NCBI GenBank assembly: GCA_040221475.1
Contig: JAVKEJ010000058.1
Span: 434,001-498,000, forward strand
Source: WLXB01 sp040221475
GTDB taxonomy: Bacteria > Pseudomonadota > Alphaproteobacteria > Rhodospirillales > Rhodospirillaceae
DNA: 64,000 nucleotides
Direction of reading: 5' to 3'
Below, piece after piece: positions 1 through 9,005 of this stretch. Position 1 is the stretch's first letter. Each line of letters opens with the position of its first letter. The position numbers were made by a program, and so were the translations under genes. The notes under the pieces are model-generated. The model did not search any database, was not told the origin of the DNA, and worked only from the letters and a program-made list of their open reading frames with translations.

Positions 1-39
1 TCCATAGTTTGGTGTGAATAACGTATGTGCTTTAGCGGC

Positions 40-702
40 TTAATTTTTACTGCGCAGCCAGTCTTTAACCGTTTCAACGGACTCAACATCGCAGTACTTG
101 AGCAACAGGTCGGTCAAGTTGGCGAAATGATAACTTTCATGTTTATCCGCGACGCACTCTTCAATCACGGTGGTGCGATAGCCGCGGGACAAACTGTCTA
201 CCCCCATGGCGCGCACGCAGCCGGAAGTTGATCCGCCGGTAATGAGCAGGGTGTCAACTTGGTGGTAGACCAGAAGAGACTGTAAGTTTGTCTCAAAAAA
301 TGGCGACGGCATTTTCTTGTCCATGATGATGTCGCTGTCTTTGATGTCCAGGCGATCATCAAGCTCTGAACGCTCAGAGCCGTACTTGATGTTTTGCAGG
401 CTGTCTGGCGTGTTGGTGCGCGTGCCCCAAACTCCAGCGTCCTCGCCAGACTCTACATAAGCTACATAGGTCCAGATCACCGGCCACTTTTTGGCACGCA
501 TCAGTGCGGCCACTTCATTGACGTACTGCAGCTGATTGGGATCGGTCTCGTAGGCGGTCTTGAAAAGGTCCGTGCGGGTGTAGGCTTTCTGAATATCGAT
601 GTTCACCAGAGCGGCTTTATTCCCAAACCCGAATTTTGCGCGGGCTGGATTGGCTTTGACTTCCTCAAAAATCTGACGAGCTGTCTTATCTGACATCTCC
701 AT
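40..702 (-). CDS. Isochorismatase-family cysteine amidohydrolase
   Basis: This is a 220-residue cytoplasmic hydrolase of the isochorismatase-like fold, whose members cleave amide or vinyl-ether bonds (N-carbamoylsarcosine amidase, maleamate amidase, nicotinamidase, isochorismatase). The Asp-Lys-Cys triad is visible: Asp36 in NIDIQ, Lys129 before the MPSPFF segment, and Cys162 in TSGCVRA. Length is normal for the family. The ATG at 702 has an AAGGG ribosome site nine bases upstream; an in-frame ATG at 696 is the alternative. It lies 193 bases downstream of the LeuC/LeuD/lyase genes on the same strand and could release an acid or ammonia for that pathway. Family is certain; substrate is not readable from sequence, with an N-carbamoylsarcosine-amidase-like role most likely. 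Confidence 0.85.
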   Translation of the reverse strand: MEMSDKTARQIFEEVKANPARAKFGFGNKAALVNIDIQKAYTRTDLFKTAYETDPNQLQYVNEVAALMRAKKWPVIWTYVAYVESGEDAGVWGTRTNTPDSLQNIKYGSERSELDDRLDIKDSDIIMDKKMPSPFFETNLQSLLVYHQVDTLLITGGSTSGCVRAMGVDSLSRGYRTTVIEECVADKHESYHFANLTDLLLKYCDVESVETVKDWLRSKN

Positions 703-895
703 GGCGATGCGTCCCTTTTACCGTTTATTTTTAACGTCTATATCGTGCGTGACTTTGTTAACACCGCGAATGCGATGTGCTTTGAGCCGAGAATAGCGTT
801 GAGTTCTCGGGAATCAAACAGTGCTGGTGATCGGAAATGTCCCTCGCGGCGCGTGTTGTTCGTATTGTGACGGTTGCTCAGCGCGACTGAGGCCC

Positions 896-1786
896 TTATT
901 CGGCAGCTTTCTTGACATCTGCGTCGTACCGCTTGCCGCTTTCCAGCAATTCAGCGGTCCCCAGCAGCTCATTCAGGCCGTTAAAATCGAACATCCGATC
1001 GCGCACTTTGGCCGTTGAACCATCTTGTTTCAGCGCTTTGAGGTAGTCTTGCCCGGCTTTAGCGACGATTCGCATCATTGCCCCGGGAAAGATCACGAAT
1101 TTAAAGCCTAGCGCCCCGAGGTCGCCTGCCGATGAGACCGGCGTTTTACCACCTTCAACCATGTTGGCGAGAAGTGGTACGCGCCCGGCAAAGCACTCGC
1201 CGATGGTTTTCATTTCATCCAACGACCGTGGCGCCTCAATAAACAGCATGTCTGCGCCTGCTTCCAGGTAGGCTTCCGCGCGCTCTAAAGCGGCCTCGAA
1301 GCCTTCAACAGCAATGGCATCTGTGCGCCCAACAATGACCGTGTTCTCGTCCAGACGGGCATCCAAAGCCGCTTTAATTTTTCCGGTCATCTCTTCCGTC
1401 GAGACCAGGGTTTTTCCGTCCAAATGCCCGCAACGTTTCGGCATGGTCTGGTCTTCCAGCTGAATCCCGGAGGCACCGGCGCGCTCGAACATACGCATGG
1501 TGCGCTGGGTATTCAGCGCGTTGCCGAAACCCGTGTCAGCATCCACCACGAAAGGAATGTCGATCCGCTCTCTGATTTTTGAAATTGTGTCTGCGACTTC
1601 AGAACATGTCGTCAGGCCAATGTCAGAACGGCCCAGACGGGAGTACGCGATGCTGGCGCCGCCCACATAAGCGCAGTCAAAACCGGCTTGCTCCACCAGC
1701 AGACCCGTCATTCCGTCATACATGCCCGGTGCGACAATCGTGTCTGGTCCAGCCAGGAGTGCTCTTAAACGCTGCGTGTGGGTCAT
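896..1786 (-). CDS. Isocitrate lyase/PEP mutase-family C-C lyase (2,3-dimethylmalate or 2-methylisocitrate lyase-like)
   Basis: This 296-residue TIM-barrel enzyme should cleave a 2-hydroxy dicarboxylate into an oxo acid and a carboxylate with Mg2+. The family signatures are present: VDADTGFGN at residues 81-89 (metal and substrate Asp residues), PKRCGH at 116-121 with catalytic Cys119 (the lyase form of the motif), and VGRTDA near 152. The Cys marks it as a lyase rather than PEP mutase. Its start overlaps the end of the LeuD-like gene by ATGA, so the two are translationally coupled. Paired with an aconitase-type hydratase it most resembles dimethylmalate lyase, giving pyruvate plus propionate; 2-methylisocitrate lyase or oxaloacetate decarboxylase are the alternatives. 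Confidence 0.85.
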   Translation of the reverse strand: MTHTQRLRALLAGPDTIVAPGMYDGMTGLLVEQAGFDCAYVGGASIAYSRLGRSDIGLTTCSEVADTISKIRERIDIPFVVDADTGFGNALNTQRTMRMFERAGASGIQLEDQTMPKRCGHLDGKTLVSTEEMTGKIKAALDARLDENTVIVGRTDAIAVEGFEAALERAEAYLEAGADMLFIEAPRSLDEMKTIGECFAGRVPLLANMVEGGKTPVSSAGDLGALGFKFVIFPGAMMRIVAKAGQDYLKALKQDGSTAKVRDRMFDFNGLNELLGTAELLESGKRYDADVKKAAE

Positions 1787-2304
1787 TTTGGGAGTGCTCC
1801 AGTTTTCAATTCGCCAGCATCAATCTTCTTTTTAAGATAAGGCATCAACCCGCCGAGACGGATCATCTCCATCAGATGTTCTGGAATCGGCGATACGGTA
1901 TAGCTCTTACCCGTGGTTTTGTTCTCGACGGTCCCGGCAATGGCGTCGACTGTGATTTCGTCCTTTGGGTTCATCTCATCTGCCTCTGGGAAAATCAGCG
2001 CCGGCACGCCGAAGTTCAGCATGTTGCGGTAAAAAATCCGCGCATAGGATTTTGCCAGGATCGCTCCTACCTTTAAATGTGAGAACGACAGCGCTGCTTG
2101 TTCACGCGCCGAGCCAACACCAAAATTACGGCCTGCGACGACGATGTCGCCGGGCTGTACATTCGGCGCAAATTCGGGGTCCACAGCCTCAAGGCAGTGG
2201 CCGGCCATCACCTCCATGGATTCTTTGAAATAAATCCCCGGGGCCATAACGTCTGAGTTGATCTCATCGCCGAACACCCAGGCTTTACCGGTCACCGCGC
2301 TCAT
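1783..2304 (-). CDS. LeuD-like small subunit of an aconitase-family hydro-lyase
   Basis: This 173-residue protein is the swivelling domain of an isopropylmalate isomerase-type dehydratase. It forms the active site together with the LeuC-like subunit encoded just upstream. The substrate loop NSDVMAPGIYF lies near residue 18 and the family-defining GRNFGVGSAREQA near residue 59. Length matches the short, archaeal-type LeuD/HacB/DmdB group. It overlaps both neighbours by four bases (ATGA), so the three genes form one tightly coupled unit. The lyase partner and the absence of leuA or leuB nearby argue against leucine synthesis and for a catabolic hydratase. Confidence 0.87.
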   Translation of the reverse strand: MSAVTGKAWVFGDEINSDVMAPGIYFKESMEVMAGHCLEAVDPEFAPNVQPGDIVVAGRNFGVGSAREQAALSFSHLKVGAILAKSYARIFYRNMLNFGVPALIFPEADEMNPKDEITVDAIAGTVENKTTGKSYTVSPIPEHLMEMIRLGGLMPYLKKKIDAGELKTGALPK

Positions 2305-3584
2305 GAGGGCATCTCCCCAACCATGTCTCTTGGATCGACAATATGGCCGGCGACGGCTGCCGCCGCGACCGTGTATGGTGAGCCCAAATACACAAACGCG
2401 TCTTTTGAACCCATGCGGCCTTGGAAATTACGGTTGGTCGAGGAAATGCACACTTCGCCTTCAGCAATAATCCCGGCTCCTAAGCCTGCGCACGCGCCGC
2501 AGCCCGACGGCAGCAAAATACCTCCCGCTTCTGTGATCGTGGCTAACGTGCCATCGGCTGCGGCCTCGGTCATGATTTTCTTCGAGGACGGGGCCACCAT
2601 CAAGCGTGTGCCCGATTTGACTTTGCGGCCTTTGAGGACTGAGGCCACCATGTGCAGGTCAGTCAATTTGGCGCCGACGCACGCGCCGATATAGGCTTGA
2701 TCGACGTGAATCTGATCTTTCTCAAAGTCTGCAGCGGGCCCAGAGTTAGAGGGTTTGTGCGGCGCGGCCACTTGGGGGGTAAGGGTGTTTGCGTCAAAGG
2801 CGTGTTCCGCACAGAACGTTGCGTCATCATCGCTGCGCCACTCTAAGGCATCCGCCGTTGGCTCTGTGCCACCGGCGCGAATGGCTTCTAGCGTTATTTC
2901 ATCCGGCGCGATCAATCCTGTTTCTGCGCCAAGCTCGGCGGCCATATTGGTCAGAACCATGCGTTCCATCATCGACATATGACGAATGGTCTCGCCGCCG
3001 TATTCGACAACTTTGAACGCGTTTTCCATGCCCAGTTCGCGGGCCAGATGCAACATGATGTCTTTAGCCGCGACGCCGGTGCCGAAGCTCCCAGACCAAT
3101 CCACCTTGATGGTCTCTGGCACGACGGACCAGATGTTTCCGGTGATCACCACACCGGTCATTTCAATGGCCCCAAACCCAGCCATGTAGCAACCGAACGC
3201 GCCGCCCATGGTGGAGTGACTGTCGCCACCGCAACAGAACATGCCCGGCTGCAAATGACCGTTCTCGGCCATCAGCACGTGGCAAATGCCTTCCATATCG
3301 TAGAAGTGTTTAATGTCGAACTTTTTCACGAAGTCGCGGGTCAGTTTCAATATGGCAGCACTTTGCGGGTCGGCTGCGGGGACAAAGTGATCGGCCACCA
3401 CAACGACCTTCTCGTTGCTATAGACGCCAACACCAAGTTGCTCCAGGCGGGGCCAAATCTTGCGTGGACCACCGGAATCGAGAATCATCGCCAGATCCAC
3501 ATCGCAGGTCACGATCTCGCCCGGCGTTACGGCGTCTCGGCCAGAAGCGCGCGCCATGATTTTCTCAATTAATGTCTTACCCAT
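2301..3584 (-). CDS. LeuC-like large subunit of an aconitase-family hydro-lyase
   Basis: This is a 427-residue [4Fe-4S] dehydratase subunit. The cluster ligands are visible as the Cys of IGACVGA and the two Cys of SGCGACAG; the first motif replaces the common IGSCTNG. The segment CGGDSHSTMGGAFG is the conserved substrate and cluster region. I start it at the ATG at 3582-3584, preceded by AGGGATCGT; the frame stays open a further 27 codons but that stretch has no family similarity. Length fits the archaeal-type LeuC/HacA/DmdA group. With the LeuD-like subunit it should hydrate or isomerise an unsaturated dicarboxylate whose product is cut by the adjacent lyase. Dimethylmaleate hydratase is the best guess; methylaconitase or isopropylmalate isomerase are alternatives. 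Confidence 0.85.
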   Translation of the reverse strand: MGKTLIEKIMARASGRDAVTPGEIVTCDVDLAMILDSGGPRKIWPRLEQLGVGVYSNEKVVVVADHFVPAADPQSAAILKLTRDFVKKFDIKHFYDMEGICHVLMAENGHLQPGMFCCGGDSHSTMGGAFGCYMAGFGAIEMTGVVITGNIWSVVPETIKVDWSGSFGTGVAAKDIMLHLARELGMENAFKVVEYGGETIRHMSMMERMVLTNMAAELGAETGLIAPDEITLEAIRAGGTEPTADALEWRSDDDATFCAEHAFDANTLTPQVAAPHKPSNSGPAADFEKDQIHVDQAYIGACVGAKLTDLHMVASVLKGRKVKSGTRLMVAPSSKKIMTEAAADGTLATITEAGGILLPSGCGACAGLGAGIIAEGEVCISSTNRNFQGRMGSKDAFVYLGSPYTVAAAAVAGHIVDPRDMVGEMPS

Positions 3585-3854
3585 ACGATCCCTGTGTAGT
3601 CTTGATATTTGATCGAATCTCTCAACCTGTCGCGCACTGTAATCCTTTCGCTCACCTCGAACCAATATAGAGGGCTTATCAATCCATAAGTAATGTTGAG
3701 TCCGCTCAATCAGCGGTCCTTAATAGAGGTCAAGGGCCGTTAAAATCCCAAAAGACAACGTGATCGGATACCGAAACCACTTGAGATCATCGTGAGAGCC
3801 CCATATTTCTTAATATTCAAGCCACCGAACGAACCCAATGAAAGCCAACCTGTC
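3585..3854. promoter_or_regulatory. Divergent intergenic region with a short inverted repeat
   Basis: About 270 bases separate the minus-strand hydro-lyase operon from the plus-strand methyltransferase operon, so promoters of both should lie here. The only clear structure is a perfect five-base inverted repeat with a five-base loop at 3702-3716 (CCGCT-CAATC-AGCGG), which could be an operator half-site pair or a small hairpin. No confident -35/-10 pair was picked. Part of the stretch (3792-3854) would be coding if the methyltransferase uses its upstream GTG. Confidence 0.35.
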
Positions 3855-5093
3855 ATGAGCAGTTCTGTTCCTCTCCCGCCGCCCTACAACCGCATTCACA
3901 GGCACGATGTGTTGCCAAAGGTCACCCATGACGAGTCGTCGCGGCTTAATTTTATCTCAAATCTCAACACGCATATTGGAGCGGCTTTATTTCCGGGTGT
4001 GAGTGCCGCCTACGAAAACAGCGTGAAACCGGCTTTTATCAAAGAGAACGGTCGCGAGCCTAAAAACGCTGTCGAAGTCCGCGACGCCATGAAAAAGAAT
4101 GTGGCCTATCAAAACTGGTCGGCCATTCGGCGCAACACCATGGAAATGCGCCATCAGATTGGCCGCTCCGTTGTGTTCCGCCAAATCGACACCTTGATTG
4201 AAAACGCCAAAAAACTGAATGCAGGCAGCAACCGGTTGCGATTGGACCCCTCAGTTGCGGTCCCGCGTTATGTCACCGCGGCGGACAACCACTGCATGCC
4301 TGGCAGTTACTACGCCGAAGTGCTTCCAGATGATGTGTCAGGCCCGGCCAACTACGAGGCCGGTCATTACACCACGGTCGCTGGCGGAACCGGGCCAAAA
4401 AGCGACCTCGTCGGGCGCACAATGGCTGCGTGGTTGAAAGAGACTCATCCTGATCTTCATCCTGCACGCATCGTGGATTTTGGCGCAGGCGCGGGCATCA
4501 ATACGCTGCCCTTAGCCGAAGCCTATCCTGACGCCGAAGTGTGGGCGGTGGATGTGGCGGCGCCAATGCTGCGGTATGGTCATGCGCGTGCCAAAACCAT
4601 GGGCGTCGAGAACGTAATTTTCCAGCAGGCCGATGCGGAAACGGTCGAAATCGAGCCGGGCAGTGTTGATCTATTGGTCTCCGCTATGTTTTTCCATGAG
4701 ACCTCAACCAAGGCGATGCACGGGCTTTTGAAAAAGGCCCATACCCTGCTGAAGCCCGGCGGCCTGATGCTGCATATGGAACAGCCGAACTTCGATCCCG
4801 ACACCTCCGCTTATGAGCAATTCGTGCGGGATTGGGATGCTTGGTATAATGCCGAGCCGTTCTGGGCGAAGTTGCACACCATCGATGTGATTGAGGAGAT
4901 GGTAAAGGCCGGTTTCAATACCGAAGACACGTTCGAAACGGCACAACCAATGAATCGGCATAACGAAAGTTACCCCTCCTGGGCCGGGGCGTTCAGCCGT
5001 CATGCCCATGAAGTCAAAATGCGTGAAGGCTCGGAAAAACCAAATCCTAAAAAGTCTGGCGGTATGTATATGTTTGGCGCCTTTAAGCAATAA
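3855..5093 (+). CDS. Two-domain class I SAM methyltransferase (paralog of the one at 19167)
   Basis: This is a 412-residue protein from the ATG at 3855; a GTG at 3792 would give 433 residues. The first 190 residues are a helical, Cys-containing domain with the conserved DNHCMPGSYY segment. The C-terminal half is a Rossmann methyltransferase with motif I VDFGAGAGINTLP, an acidic ribose-binding region (AVDVAAPML) and the post-motif KPGGLMLHMEQ. The segment FVRDWDAWYNAEPFW is shared almost exactly with the methyltransferase at 19167-20351, so the two are paralogs. It precedes glutaryl-CoA dehydrogenase by 111 bases on the same strand. The methyl acceptor is unknown; it probably modifies the substrate of the surrounding catabolic genes. 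Confidence 0.8.
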   Translation: MSSSVPLPPPYNRIHRHDVLPKVTHDESSRLNFISNLNTHIGAALFPGVSAAYENSVKPAFIKENGREPKNAVEVRDAMKKNVAYQNWSAIRRNTMEMRHQIGRSVVFRQIDTLIENAKKLNAGSNRLRLDPSVAVPRYVTAADNHCMPGSYYAEVLPDDVSGPANYEAGHYTTVAGGTGPKSDLVGRTMAAWLKETHPDLHPARIVDFGAGAGINTLPLAEAYPDAEVWAVDVAAPMLRYGHARAKTMGVENVIFQQADAETVEIEPGSVDLLVSAMFFHETSTKAMHGLLKKAHTLLKPGGLMLHMEQPNFDPDTSAYEQFVRDWDAWYNAEPFWAKLHTIDVIEEMVKAGFNTEDTFETAQPMNRHNESYPSWAGAFSRHAHEVKMREGSEKPNPKKSGGMYMFGAFKQ

Positions 5094-5204
5094 TAGGCAT
5101 CTACTCGTCCTTGTGGTGGGGCGGCCAACCCCGGTAAAGTCCCGTCCATAAACATCGTGCGCATCCTGTTTGGGCGCTGACAGCATTTATTAGGGATAAG
5201 ACTT

Positions 5205-6425
5205 ATGGCCGAAGCACCAGCGGAGAGGCCCTCCGTTTCCTACGCCACGAAATGGGGCAAGTTTGTTTGGGAAGATCCCTTCCTTCTGGAAGATCAGTTC
5301 ACAGAGGAAGAGCGCATGGTGCGCGACACGGCACGCGCCTATGCTCAAAACAGGTTGATGCCACGTGTCATTCAGGCCAACCGCAACGAAACCTATGATC
5401 CGGCGCTATACCCTGAAATGGGCGCGCTCGGCTTGCTGGGGTCATTGGCGCCCACGCAGTACGGCGGTTCCAAACTTGGCCATGTCGCCTATGGCTTGAT
5501 CGGACGGGAAATCGAAAAAGTCGATTCCGGTTATCGCTCGATGATCAGCGTTCAATCGTCTCTGGTGATCTATCCCATCGCGGCTTACGGCACGGAAGAA
5601 CAACGTCAGAAGTATCTGCCAGGTCTCATCAAAGGGGAGCTGGTTGGGTCCTTTGGTTTGACCGAGCCCGACTCTGGCTCCGATCCGGGCAGTATGTCTA
5701 CTAAGGCGGTCAAAACCAAAAACGGATATGTCCTCAGCGGCACCAAAACCTGGATCTCCAATGCTCCGGTCGCAGACGTTTTTGTCATTTGGGCGAAAAC
5801 GGAGGACGGCGTTATCCGGGGGTTCATTCTTGAAAAAGGCATGAAGGGACTTTCCACGCCAAAGATCGAGGGCAAGCTCTCCCTGCGTGCTTCCATCACC
5901 GGCCAGATTGTGATGGATGGCGTCGAAGTGGGCGAAGAGGCCCTGATGCCGAACGTAGAAGGTCTTAAAGGTCCGTTCGGTTGTTTGAATAAGGCGCGGT
6001 TTGGTATTGCCTGGGGCACCATGGGCGCTGCAGAATTCTGTTGGCATGCGGCACGGCAATACACGCTAGATCGTAAGCAATTCGGCAGGCCTTTAGCGCA
6101 AACCCAGCTGATTCAGAAGAAACTTGCGGACATGCAAACCGAGATCACGCTTGGTCTCACGGCGGCGCTGATGGTTGGCCGCAAGATTGATGCGGGCACC
6201 TGTGCACCGGAAGACATCTCGATTATCAAACGCAACAATGCCGGCAAGGCGTTGGATATCGCACGTGCTGCCCGCGACATGCACGGCGGCAACGGTGTTT
6301 CCGACGAGTATCATGTTATGCGCCATATGGTGAATCTGGAATCCGTGAATACCTATGAAGGGGCGCACGATGTCCACGCTCTTATTTTGGGGCGCGCACA
6401 AACCGGTTTGCAGGCATTCTTTTAG
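5205..6425 (+). CDS. gcdH: Glutaryl-CoA dehydrogenase
   Basis: This 406-residue flavoprotein oxidatively decarboxylates glutaryl-CoA to crotonyl-CoA, passing electrons to ETF. It has the GCDH-specific signature YRSMISVQSS with Arg111 at the position that binds the substrate gamma-carboxylate, and the catalytic base Glu385 in NTYEGAHDVHALILG. The flavin and substrate contact GLTEPDSGSDPGSM and the dimer motif RKQFGRPLAQTQ are intact. Length is typical for bacterial GCDH. The ATG has an AGGGATAAG ribosome site. A YciI gene follows nine bases after its stop. Aromatic, lysine or dicarboxylate catabolism feeds this step; the surrounding genes do not say which. Confidence 0.93.
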   Translation: MAEAPAERPSVSYATKWGKFVWEDPFLLEDQFTEEERMVRDTARAYAQNRLMPRVIQANRNETYDPALYPEMGALGLLGSLAPTQYGGSKLGHVAYGLIGREIEKVDSGYRSMISVQSSLVIYPIAAYGTEEQRQKYLPGLIKGELVGSFGLTEPDSGSDPGSMSTKAVKTKNGYVLSGTKTWISNAPVADVFVIWAKTEDGVIRGFILEKGMKGLSTPKIEGKLSLRASITGQIVMDGVEVGEEALMPNVEGLKGPFGCLNKARFGIAWGTMGAAEFCWHAARQYTLDRKQFGRPLAQTQLIQKKLADMQTEITLGLTAALMVGRKIDAGTCAPEDISIIKRNNAGKALDIARAARDMHGGNGVSDEYHVMRHMVNLESVNTYEGAHDVHALILGRAQTGLQAFF

Positions 6426-6434
6426 GGGGTTCGC

Positions 6435-6791
6435 ATGAACTACGCATTCATCTGTACTGACGATGGTGATCAGGGCGAGACCCGCACCAAGCATTTGCTG
6501 GAACACCTGAAGTACATTGAAAGCGTGCTCGACAAGGTGGTGATCGCTGGCCCCTGTGCGCCTTCCGATGCAGCTGATACACGCCAGTTTCAGGCCTCCA
6601 TTATGGTGTACGAAGCCGACACTGAGGAGGAGGCGCGGGCGTTATTCGATGGGGATCCTTACGTCAAAAATGGAGTCTGGAAAAAAGTGCGTGTAATGCC
6701 GTTTACGCCGGTTGCGGGCCAGATGATTGGCGGCAAAACGTGGAAAATCGAGGGCGATACAATGACTCGCGCTGAGCCTCACGGTCTGTAA
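6435..6791 (+). CDS. YciI/YCII-family protein
   Basis: This 118-residue protein has the small ferredoxin-like alpha-beta YCII fold. The N-terminal strand MNYAFICTDD, the conserved HLxYI region (EHLKYIESV) and the FDGDPYVKNGVWKKVRV segment, with the typical Asp-Pro-Tyr, are all present. Some YciI proteins act as small dehydrohalogenase-like or isomerase-like enzymes on chlorinated or aromatic acids, but most are uncharacterised. It lies between glutaryl-CoA dehydrogenase (9-base gap) and the FAD oxidase, so it is very likely part of the same operon. A second, exported, double YCII protein is encoded at 52694-53560. Confidence 0.8.
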   Translation: MNYAFICTDDGDQGETRTKHLLEHLKYIESVLDKVVIAGPCAPSDAADTRQFQASIMVYEADTEEEARALFDGDPYVKNGVWKKVRVMPFTPVAGQMIGGKTWKIEGDTMTRAEPHGL

Positions 6792-6852
6792 AATGGATCT
6801 CTCAGATTTAAACCAAAATCAAAAGAAGATTAGAGAAATAGGGAATACAACA

Positions 6853-8451
6853 ATGAACGCCGACCCCGCCGCCAAGAACGACCGCTTGATTGAAACCCTG
6901 ACCGAGATTCTCGGGGCCGATCAGGTTATCACCGGTGAGGCTGAGCGCGCCTATTACGCGACCGATGTGTACTCGGTGGGGGCTACGCCTGCTGTCGCCA
7001 TTAAGCCCACCAGTAAGCAAAAAGTGTCGGAAGCTGTGGCGGCGGCGACCAAGCAAGGGTATGCAATTGTGCCGCGCGGGGGCGGTATGTCGTACACAGG
7101 TGGGTATCGCCCCGTGCGCGAAGATACGGTCACCCTTGATCTCAGTGCCTTGAATAAGATCATCGAGGTCAATGAAGAAGACCTCTACATTACGGTCGAA
7201 GCCGGGGTGACGTGGCAACAGATTTACGAAGAGCTGAAACCGCGCGGACTGCGCTTGCCGTTCTTCGGCACTTTCTCGGGCTCTAAAGCCACGGTGGGTG
7301 GCGGTCTGTCCAACGGCGCGTTGTTTATGGGCACGGGCCGCTACGGCACAGCGGCAGAGATCGTCCAATGTATGGAAGTCGTGTTGTCTGATGGCACGTT
7401 GCTGAAAACCGGTCAGCCTGGGTTCAAGAATGTCGAAAAGCCGTTCTATCGCACTTATGGCCCGGATCTGACCGGCCTGTTTGTCCATGACGCCGGGTCG
7501 CTTGGTTTTAAAGTCCAGGCCACCTTCCGCATGATGCGCCCCCCCGCGGTCACGGATTTTGCCTCGTTCTGTTTCCCCGATATGGAATCGACGGCCAAGG
7601 CGCTGTCAGAAGTTGGTCGCACTGGCGCGGCAGAAGAAGCTTATGTGTTTGATCCAGGCTCCACCAAAAAGAACATGGCCTCCTCAGACACCATCAATGA
7701 CATCAAAACCCTCGGCGCTGTGGTCAAAGGTCAGTCCGGCTGGCTCAAAGGTTTGGTCGAGGGCGCAAAGCTGGTGGTCGCCGGGCGCGATTTTATGAAA
7801 GAGGGTGCGTATTCCATGCACATGGTGGTGTCGGGCAATTGCCGCGCCGCTGTTGAAGCTGACCTGGCTACCATTCGAGCCGCTGTGGCGAAATTTGGCG
7901 CGGAAGAAATTCCCAATTCTATTCCGAAGGCAGTCCGCGCAAAACCTTTTACCCCCATGAACGGCATTCTTGGTCCAGATGGGGATCGCTGGGCCGCCCT
8001 CAACGCCAAGGTTGGGCATTCGGGCGCTTTACCATTGATGAAAGAAACTGAAGACCTGCTGGCTTCTTATAAAGACAAAATGGATCAGCACGGTGTCTTC
8101 ATGACCCGGCTGATGATTGCCATTGGGCAGAATTTCTTTTCCTACGAGCCCGTCTTCCATTGGTTTGACGAGTGGTATCCTGTGCATCGTCTAACGCCGG
8201 AGCCCAGCCACCTCAAAACGCTTAAAGAACCCGCGCCCAACCCGGAAGCCTCTGCTTTGGTGGCGGAGGTGCGCGAGAAAATTGTGGCTATCTTTGCCAA
8301 GCACGGTGCGGCCTCAAATCAGATCGGAAAAACGTATCCGTATTTTGACTCCCTGTTGCCGGAAACAGCCAAGGTCATGGGCGGCATCAAAAACTTGCTC
8401 GATGCCGAGGGCACCGTCAATCCCGGCGCACTGGGTTTTCCTGAGCAATAA
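6853..8451 (+). CDS. FAD-linked oxidase (GlcD/VAO family)
   Basis: This is a 532-residue flavoenzyme of the vanillyl-alcohol oxidase/GlcD superfamily. The FAD-binding domain has the pyrophosphate loop PRGGGMSYTGG near residue 78 and GGGLSNGALF near 152. The C-terminal FAD-oxidase cap ends in the family-typical NPGALGFP. Substrates are usually 2-hydroxy acids or 4-alkylphenols; there is no membrane segment or Fe-S domain. An ATG at 6793 is in frame, but the ATG at 6853 follows a purine-rich AGGGAA site and starts where family similarity begins. It is in the glutaryl-CoA dehydrogenase operon and would feed an oxo acid or aldehyde forward. Exact substrate is unknown. Confidence 0.83.
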   Translation: MNADPAAKNDRLIETLTEILGADQVITGEAERAYYATDVYSVGATPAVAIKPTSKQKVSEAVAAATKQGYAIVPRGGGMSYTGGYRPVREDTVTLDLSALNKIIEVNEEDLYITVEAGVTWQQIYEELKPRGLRLPFFGTFSGSKATVGGGLSNGALFMGTGRYGTAAEIVQCMEVVLSDGTLLKTGQPGFKNVEKPFYRTYGPDLTGLFVHDAGSLGFKVQATFRMMRPPAVTDFASFCFPDMESTAKALSEVGRTGAAEEAYVFDPGSTKKNMASSDTINDIKTLGAVVKGQSGWLKGLVEGAKLVVAGRDFMKEGAYSMHMVVSGNCRAAVEADLATIRAAVAKFGAEEIPNSIPKAVRAKPFTPMNGILGPDGDRWAALNAKVGHSGALPLMKETEDLLASYKDKMDQHGVFMTRLMIAIGQNFFSYEPVFHWFDEWYPVHRLTPEPSHLKTLKEPAPNPEASALVAEVREKIVAIFAKHGAASNQIGKTYPYFDSLLPETAKVMGGIKNLLDAEGTVNPGALGFPEQ

Positions 8452-8484
8452 GTGCACTCAGCGCAAGAGGTGAGACTATAACGC

Positions 8485-8916
8485 ATGGATCCGCGCATCA
8501 GTCTCATCACCCTCGGCGTGACGGACATGAAGCGTAGTCGCGCGTTCTATGAGACGCTTGGGTTTGTCGCGTCACCCCAAAGCAATGATAACGTCACGTT
8601 CTTTCAGGCCGGGGGATTAATTTTCGGCTTATATGGTCACGCAGCTCTGGCGGAAGATGCGGCGGTTGATGACTCGACGCCAGCGTTCCGTGGCGTTTCT
8701 ATAGCCTACAACGTCAGCGAACGCGTCGAGGTGGACGCCGTGCTGGCTGAAGCTGTCGCCGCTGGGGCCACCCTGAAAAAGCCAGCGGAAGAGGCGTTTT
8801 GGGGTGGCTATTCCGGCTATTTCGCAGACCCGGACGGTCATTTGTGGGAAGTCGCACACAACCCCTTCTGGACCCTGCGAGACGACGGCTCCATCCTTCT
8901 TGATGTTAGGCAATAA
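8485..8916 (+). CDS. Single-domain VOC (glyoxalase/dioxygenase fold) protein
   Basis: This 143-residue vicinal-oxygen-chelate protein has two beta-alpha-beta-beta-beta modules. The N-terminal module begins ISLITLGVTDMKRS with SRAFYETLGF, and the C-terminal module ends FADPDGHLWEVAHNPFW with the conserved metal-binding Glu. A His is present near it, but the usual first-strand His is absent. It resembles the broad bleomycin-resistance/glyoxalase-like group rather than the paralogous VOC set that follows it. The ATG at 8485 has a GAGGTGAG site. It lies 33 bases after the FAD oxidase and belongs to the same operon. Function cannot be assigned beyond fold. Confidence 0.8.
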   Translation: MDPRISLITLGVTDMKRSRAFYETLGFVASPQSNDNVTFFQAGGLIFGLYGHAALAEDAAVDDSTPAFRGVSIAYNVSERVEVDAVLAEAVAAGATLKKPAEEAFWGGYSGYFADPDGHLWEVAHNPFWTLRDDGSILLDVRQ

Positions 8917-9005
8917 AGATTAAAGTTTCGCGCTGGCATCTGTGGCCAAAACCATCAGCACGTCGCAAACTCTGCACGGATTTCTAATGCCTTAACGGAG
9001 ACACC

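Noticed and set aside
3585..3665. Upstream extension of the LeuC-like reading frame
   Set aside because: The added 27 residues are basic and unlike the family, while the ATG at 3584 has a good ribosome site and begins the conserved sequence.
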